Assembly: GCF_900115435.1 (NCBI RefSeq) | Contig: NZ_FOWK01000005.1 | Location: 1 to 64,000 of the forward strand | Source: Prevotella sp. tf2-5 | Lineage (GTDB): Bacteria > Bacteroidota > Bacteroidia > Bacteroidales > Bacteroidaceae | DNA length: 64,000 nt | Direction of reading: 5' to 3' | Shown here: piece after piece, positions 59,565 to 64,000 of the stretch | How the letters are laid out: every line of letters starts with the position of its first letter | How positions within the stretch are numbered: the stretch's first letter is position 1 | Translations under genes and position numbers: made by a program | The notes under the pieces: model-generated | Told to the model about the DNA's origin: nothing | The model's database searches: none | The model's input: the letters and a program-made list of their open reading frames with translations, nothing else

Positions 59565-59964
59565 CGAGAGCTTTGTTCTCTGCTGCCTCCATCATTTCAC
59601 GCTCCCCAGGACCCTTGTCGTTGATTCCACAAAGGTGAAGGATACCATGAATGATGACACGATGCAATTCCTCATCATACTCCTTATGAAAGAGCTCGGC
59701 ATTGGAGCGTACAGTATCCAGTGAGATAACGAGATCACCATTGAGCACATCACCCTCGTCATAGTCGAAAGTGATGATATCCGTATAATAGTCGTGGCCC
59801 AGGTACTGCCTGTTGACCTCCAGGATATGCTCATCATCACAGAAGAGGTAGCCCACCTCTCCCACTTTCTTCCCATAGGTGGCTGCTACCCGACGAATCC
59901 AGGCGGTCGTCTCCCGACGTTTGATATTCGGGAAACGGACATTCTCTATGTTATATGTTACCAT
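59554..59964 (-). CDS. ybeY: Endoribonuclease YbeY (rRNA maturation)
   Basis: A 136-residue metalloprotein that trims the 3' end of 16S rRNA. The zinc motif begins HGILHLCGIND, with two of the usual three histidines; the third position of HxxxHxxxxxH is not His here (KGPGERE follows). I believe this is common in Bacteroidota homologues, so it is probably a lineage variant. LGHDYYTDIITFDYDEGD is the other conserved block. Its start overlaps the stop of the upstream amidase-dipeptidase gene by seven bases. Confidence 0.93.
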   Translation of the reverse strand: MVTYNIENVRFPNIKRRETTAWIRRVAATYGKKVGEVGYLFCDDEHILEVNRQYLGHDYYTDIITFDYDEGDVLNGDLVISLDTVRSNAELFHKEYDEELHRVIIHGILHLCGINDKGPGEREMMEAAENKALAMR

Positions 59965-61694
59965 AGTTTCTTATTAGCAGATTGGGCTTCTACTATCACA
60001 CGGCGGAAATTCATTCCCCATATTTTCTTGATTTCCGCATCTGAATAGCCTCGTTTCAGCAACAGACGTGTGAAGTTGATGACCTCAGAAGCGTTGGCAA
60101 AGCCGCGAATACCACCATCGCCATCGAAGTCACTACCTATTCCGACATGGTCAATACCCATGATCTCAATAGCATGTTCCAGATGGGCAATGGCATCCTC
60201 AACGGTTGCCTCTCCATCAGAACGCAGGAAACCATGATAGAGCGTTATTTGCATGACACCACCCTTCTCAGCAAGAGCACGCATCTGGTCGTCTGTGAGG
60301 TTACGGGGATGGTCGCAGAGGGCACGACAGTTGCTATGGCTGCACACAATAGGATATTTGCTCATCTTCAGGGCGTCATAGAAACTTTTCTCGGAAGCAT
60401 GGCTAAGATCCACCACAATACCCAACTTGTTCATCTTCTTGATGACTTTCTCACCAAACTTGCTGACGCCATTATGCGTCTGGTTACCTTTTGCGGAGTC
60501 ACAGATGTCGTTGTCGCCATTGTGACAAAGCGTCATATACACAATACCACGATCTGCAAAATGCTTCAGGTTGTCCAGGTTGCCATCAAGGGCTATACCG
60601 TTCTCTATGCCCAACATGATGGTCTTTTTATGAGCAGACTTATTATATAAAATCTCCAAAGGATTTCTTGAAATAGTCAGATCTTCCTTATGCTGCTCGA
60701 CAATCTCTTCTATCTTGTCGAAAATCTGATCAGCATAGGCTGTAGGATTCTCTGTAGGCTGAGGAAGGTAGGCTACCATGATGGTAGCATCCAGACGCCC
60801 CTCCGTCATCTTATGCAAATCAACAAGTATCCGTTCGTCACGACTGCTGAAATCAATATTCTGGGGGAAGAACATCGGGGTATCACAATGGGAGTCAAGC
60901 GTCACCATTTCGTCATGAAGGCTGCAAGCCTCACGGAACAACGCTGCCTCATGGATGAGCCACTCAAAAACAGGCAGTCCGTCAGCAAGACACTCAGGAT
61001 GCCACTGCACACCCATGATGGCTTTGAACTCCGTACTCTCCATTGCCTCGATGATACCATCCTCTGACTTCGCTGTGACACGGAAACGTTTTCCACAGTC
61101 ACATACAGCCTGATGGTGGAAGGAGTTGACGCGGAGAGGACTCTGGTCTGTGACCTCTGGATAGAGCTGGGAGAGGATAGAGTCTTTCTCTAAGAGTACC
61201 GGATGGGTCGCCACACTACGTTCCTCCGTCTGGGAATGGTTAATAGTGGCGATATCCGTGATGTCCTGTTTGACCTTTCCGTCCAATGCCATAGCAAGGG
61301 TCTGGATACCACGACAGATGCCCAGCATCGGGATCTGACGGTTATAGGCAAGACGGGTAATAAACAACTCTGGAAGGTCACGCTCCTCGTTGATCTCTCC
61401 CAGTTTGGGATCAGGCTCTTCATTCGCATAACGGGGGTCATAGTCACCACCGCCACTGAGTATCAGAGCATCAATATTCTCCAGCGTATTGATGATCACA
61501 TCTGTATCAGCAACAGGTGGAATAATAACAGGTACACCTCCTGCTTTAACGACAGACTTATAATAACCTTCTGCCAGTTTACTGGTCAGGTCACCATAAT
61601 TACCTGTGATACCAATAACAGGACGTTTTGTTGCCTCAGGAAATGTCGCATACACTCGTTGAGCCAATTGCGACTGCCAATCAAATGGATTCAT
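59958..61694 (-). CDS. Fusion of class I amidotransferase-like hydrolase and M19 dipeptidase
   Basis: A 578-residue cytosolic protein of two complete domains. Residues 1-250 are a PuuD/peptidase-C26-type gamma-glutamyl hydrolase: nucleophile Cys127 in MLGICRGIQTLA, His232 and Glu234 in VQWHPE. Residues 262-578 are a membrane-dipeptidase-type M19 enzyme: zinc ligands in LDSHCDTPMF, LGIENGIALDGN, DLSHASEKSF and SHSNCRAL, and GIGSDFDGDGG near the end. No signal peptide is present. A two-step role, removing a gamma-glutamyl group and then cutting the remaining dipeptide, would explain the fusion; this is inference. It starts three bases after the Lrp-type gene. Confidence 0.9.
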   Translation of the reverse strand: MNPFDWQSQLAQRVYATFPEATKRPVIGITGNYGDLTSKLAEGYYKSVVKAGGVPVIIPPVADTDVIINTLENIDALILSGGGDYDPRYANEEPDPKLGEINEERDLPELFITRLAYNRQIPMLGICRGIQTLAMALDGKVKQDITDIATINHSQTEERSVATHPVLLEKDSILSQLYPEVTDQSPLRVNSFHHQAVCDCGKRFRVTAKSEDGIIEAMESTEFKAIMGVQWHPECLADGLPVFEWLIHEAALFREACSLHDEMVTLDSHCDTPMFFPQNIDFSSRDERILVDLHKMTEGRLDATIMVAYLPQPTENPTAYADQIFDKIEEIVEQHKEDLTISRNPLEILYNKSAHKKTIMLGIENGIALDGNLDNLKHFADRGIVYMTLCHNGDNDICDSAKGNQTHNGVSKFGEKVIKKMNKLGIVVDLSHASEKSFYDALKMSKYPIVCSHSNCRALCDHPRNLTDDQMRALAEKGGVMQITLYHGFLRSDGEATVEDAIAHLEHAIEIMGIDHVGIGSDFDGDGGIRGFANASEVINFTRLLLKRGYSDAEIKKIWGMNFRRVIVEAQSANKKLW

Positions 61695-61697
61695 AGT

Positions 61698-62171
61698 CTA
61701 TTCACTTATACTAACAGGTATCTCACGTTTGATACTCTGTTCCAAAGAGATCAAGGTCTCTGTAGCGACAACACCAGGAATATCTTGCAGACGACCATTG
61801 AGCAGATGCATCAGTTGTTCATTGTCACGGGCATACAGTTTCACCATCATAGTGTATGGTCCTGTGGTGAAATGACATTCCACAATCTCAGGGATATGCT
61901 GGAGACAGTCTACCACATCCTTGTACATAGAACCACGCTCCAACGTTATACCCACATAGGTACAGGTGCTGTATCCCAGACTCTTAGGATTGACATCGAA
62001 CCCACTACCCATAATCACATTAGCTTCTATCAAATGCTGTACTCGCTGATGTATGGCGGCACGTGACACACCACATTCTGCTGCTACATCCTTGAAAGGG
62101 ATGCGTGCGTTTTTCGACAGAATATTCAGGATTTTCTTGTCGAGCTGATCAATTTTTTCTGTTGTTGCCAT
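61698..62171 (-). CDS. Lrp/AsnC family transcription regulator
   Basis: A 157-residue regulator. N-terminal winged helix-turn-helix: LDKKILNILSKNARIPFKDV, then GVSRAAIHQRVQHLIEANVI. The C-terminal RAM ligand-binding domain has CTYVGITLERGSMYKDVVD and ECHFTTGPYTMMVKLYARD. Such proteins sense amino acids and control amino-acid or peptide metabolism. It sits directly upstream of the amidase-dipeptidase gene (three-base gap), which suggests co-transcription and control of peptide use. ATG 62171 is chosen over the upstream in-frame ATG at 62270, which lies in non-conserved sequence. Confidence 0.93.
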   Translation of the reverse strand: MATTEKIDQLDKKILNILSKNARIPFKDVAAECGVSRAAIHQRVQHLIEANVIMGSGFDVNPKSLGYSTCTYVGITLERGSMYKDVVDCLQHIPEIVECHFTTGPYTMMVKLYARDNEQLMHLLNGRLQDIPGVVATETLISLEQSIKREIPVSISE

Positions 62172-62273
62172 ATTAAAAATAAGGTCTTTGTTTACAAACT
62201 GTAAGCAAAAGTAGGTATTTTTATCGATATGAGCAACATTTTGACAATAAATTTGCAGTATTTTAAACAAAAA

Positions 62274-62293
62274 GAGCAGATTTTTGTCTGCTC
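62274..62293 (-). terminator. Hairpin terminator after the FKBP genes
   Basis: GAGCAGA, six-base loop, TCTGCTC, followed on the minus strand by TTTTTGTTT. It ends the transcript of the two isomerase genes. Confidence 0.82.
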
Positions 62294-62303
62294 TCCTTGT
62301 TTT

Positions 62304-63170
62304 TTATTTATCTATAATCTCCAAAAGTTCTATTTTGAAGATGAGCATCGAGAACGGCTTGATATCATTGCCAGCACCATTTTCACCATAGGCAAGTTCA
62401 TAGGGGATATACACCTCCCACTCTGAACCGAGAGGCATGTGGGTAAGTGCCTCCGTCCATCCTTTAATGACTTGGTTGCAACGGAACTCTGTAGGTTGAC
62501 CACGCTGATAGGAGCTGTCGAAGACATGTCCGTCGACAGTACGCCCCTCATAGTTGACCTTCACTTTCTGCGAGGATGTAGGAAGTGCTCCCTTGCCTTC
62601 TTTCAGAACCTTATACTGGACACCACACGGCAGAGTCTTCACGTCCTTCTTCTTGGCATTCGTCTTGAGGAAATCCTCACCGGCCTTCTTGTTGTCACCG
62701 TATTTGAGCAGTGCCTGCTCCGTCTTCACTTCTTTCATGAGGGTCTGGGCTTTCTCATTAGCCTCCTTTACCGTCACCAGTCCACCTCTTCCATTGGTAC
62801 CACTGATAAAGCCTGACAAAAAGAGGTCTGTGGAGATACTCTTGGTGGAGTCGTTGCCATAGATCTCCTTATTGATACCCGGCAGCATCTGGTTGGCTAT
62901 CTGCTGACCAATCTGCGTACCCATAAAATACGCTGCTTTGTGATGGTCACTACTACTGGCAAACGCCTCACGAAGTCCCAGTATGAAGTCGTCCATACAG
63001 TCGATATCCATATGCTGGCGGTTCTTCAGGTAGTCTAGCAGTCCCTGTGTCTGTGCCATACCGACGAAATAACTCAGCGAGTCGATACGGGTATTTAACT
63101 GCTGTGCCTTTACACTATTGAAAGTAGCACCCACCATAAGGGTGAGTGCTACCAAGATGATTTTTCTCAT
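62304..63170 (-). CDS. FKBP-type peptidyl-prolyl isomerase, exported
   Basis: A 288-residue periplasmic foldase with signal peptide (KIILVALTLMVGATFNSVKA). An FKBP N-terminal dimerisation domain fills about 28-185 (LSYFVGMAQTQGLLDYLKNR), and the C-terminal FKBP domain about 190-285: KVNYEGRTVDGHVFDSSYQR, FRCNQVIKGWTEALTHMPLG, EVYIPYELAYGENGAG and LIFKIELLEI. It resembles FkpA/FklB. It is the second of two tandem paralogues, three bases after the other gene's stop, and ends at a terminator. Confidence 0.94.
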   Translation of the reverse strand: MRKIILVALTLMVGATFNSVKAQQLNTRIDSLSYFVGMAQTQGLLDYLKNRQHMDIDCMDDFILGLREAFASSSDHHKAAYFMGTQIGQQIANQMLPGINKEIYGNDSTKSISTDLFLSGFISGTNGRGGLVTVKEANEKAQTLMKEVKTEQALLKYGDNKKAGEDFLKTNAKKKDVKTLPCGVQYKVLKEGKGALPTSSQKVKVNYEGRTVDGHVFDSSYQRGQPTEFRCNQVIKGWTEALTHMPLGSEWEVYIPYELAYGENGAGNDIKPFSMLIFKIELLEIIDK

Positions 63171-63173
63171 CGT

Positions 63174-64000
63174 TTACTTTCTTTTAGGATTAACCTCCAA
63201 CAACTCTATCTTGAAAATAAGCATAGAGAAAGGCTTAATGTCATTACCCTGCTGACGTGGACCATAGGCAAGTTCCTGGGGAACATATACCTCCCATACA
63301 GAACCAGCGGGCATGTGGACGAGAGCTTCTGTCCATCCTTTGATAACCTGGTTGCAACGGAACTCTGCCGGCTCACCACGCTTGTAAGAACTGTCGAATA
63401 CGGTACCGTCAAGCAGACGACCCTCGTAATTGACCTTCACACGAGAAGTGTCAGCTGGAATAGCACCATTACCCTCTTTGATAACCTTGTACTGTACACC
63501 ACCAGCAAGGGTCTTCACACCCTCTTTCTTGGCGTTCTCTGCGAGGAATTTCTCACCAGCAACCTTGTTGGGACCAAACTCCTTCTCCATGTTCTTAGCC
63601 TTGATAGACTGCATCAGTCTCTGGGCAACCATCTGGGCGGAGTCAACAGTCATAAGACCACCCTTTCCAGTAGTACCACTAATGAAACCTGCCATGAAGT
63701 TCTTCAGAGAAATGGTCTGGGTAGAGTCATTGCCGAAAAGATCATGGTTGATACCCTTTACCATCTGGTTGCTGATCTGCTGACCAATCTGAATACCAGC
63801 ATAATAAGCTGCCTTCTTCTTATCATCACCAGCATTAGCACCCTCGTTGAGACCCTTGATAAACTCGTCCATATAGGCGGTATCAATGTCCAGACGATTC
63901 ACGAGATAATCTTTCAGACCATTTGTCTGAGCCATACCAATAGCATAGCTGACAGTATCAACATCACTCTTCAGGTTAGCCTTAGGAGTGCCATTGCCGC
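63174..64000 (-). CDS. FKBP-type peptidyl-prolyl isomerase, 5' end cut by window
   Basis: A paralogue of the downstream gene; the frame is open through the window edge, so the start and probably a signal peptide or lipoprotein signal lie outside. The visible part starts ...DTVSYAIGMAQTNG and has the N-terminal dimerisation domain. The FKBP domain shows KVNYEGRLLDGTVFDSSYKR, FRCNQVIKGWTEALVHMPAG, EVYVPQELAYGPRQQGND and LIFKIELLEV. The two copies share most active-site residues. They probably work together in folding exported proteins. Confidence 0.94.
   Translation of the reverse strand, partial: GNGTPKANLKSDVDTVSYAIGMAQTNGLKDYLVNRLDIDTAYMDEFIKGLNEGANAGDDKKKAAYYAGIQIGQQISNQMVKGINHDLFGNDSTQTISLKNFMAGFISGTTGKGGLMTVDSAQMVAQRLMQSIKAKNMEKEFGPNKVAGEKFLAENAKKEGVKTLAGGVQYKVIKEGNGAIPADTSRVKVNYEGRLLDGTVFDSSYKRGEPAEFRCNQVIKGWTEALVHMPAGSVWEVYVPQELAYGPRQQGNDIKPFSMLIFKIELLEVNPKRK

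Noticed and set aside
59554-59964. ybeY as a damaged gene because one zinc histidine is absent
   Set aside because: The rest is intact, and the change appears to be usual for this phylum.

Overview
The window is chromosomal DNA of a Bacteroidota bacterium, most like the Prevotella/Segatella group. The evidence is: promoters of the Bacteroidota type (TTTG, 19-20 bases, TAnnTTTG) in front of many genes; few Shine-Dalgarno sequences; secreted proteins whose C-termini resemble Bacteroidota sorting tails; and families typical of the phylum, such as GH95, DUF2851, DUF3737, tandem FKBP isomerases and the NifU-like/GGGtGRT pair. The core genes are of moderate GC content. The stretch from about 11.0 to 17.9 kb is clearly richer in A+T.

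Layout. 0-10.3 kb: the 5' part of metK, then a surface-glycan block (FkbM methyltransferase, two GT87-type membrane proteins, a polyprenyl-phosphate GT2, an acyltransferase-3, three further glycosyltransferase-like genes of the DUF6492, GT11 and GT90 types, and an LpxL-type lipid A acyltransferase). 10.25-11.2 kb: a roughly 1-kb non-coding stretch packed with several unrelated repeats. 11.0-20.3 kb: an accessory island in which most genes or gene pairs (an Imm40-like protein, hicAB, two unknown genes, an IS1595-type element with two extra genes, and a subtilisin-like protease) lie between copies of one short repeat. Three complete copies have terminal inverted repeats and carry an internal Bacteroidota promoter or its -7 box. 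20.3-27.2 kb: an operon of miaB, an MsbA-like exporter and two LTA-synthase-like enzymes. 27-31.5 kb: a repeat protein, DUF3737, a C-S lyase and an OPT transporter. 31.5-38.7 kb: a GH95 fucosidase, an S41 protease, a type II topoisomerase B subunit and a GNAT-like protein. 38.7-50.7 kb: a THUMP-like methyltransferase, a fucose-isomerase family enzyme, hemolysin III, a heterodimeric ABC exporter, DUF2851, a thioesterase, a TPR-like secreted protein, dprA and dusB. 50.7-64 kb: a tiny gene for a 21-residue peptide, a C_GCAxxG protein, the NifU-like/GGGtGRT pair, RluA, a pectate lyase, a helicase, YbeY, an amidase-dipeptidase fusion, an Lrp regulator and two FKBP isomerases (the last one cut by the window end).

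Two patterns stand out. First, tracts of imperfect tandem heptamers (GATGTAA, GAGGTTA, GAGAGTT, AGTTTAT and similar) occur at twelve places. They lie between genes, in promoters, across start and stop codons, and in frame inside ordinary proteins. One lies exactly at the seam of a GT87-SUMF1 fusion gene. Second, the promoter-bearing repeat of the 11-20 kb island separates accessory genes as if they were cassettes. No tRNA, rRNA or CRISPR array was seen.
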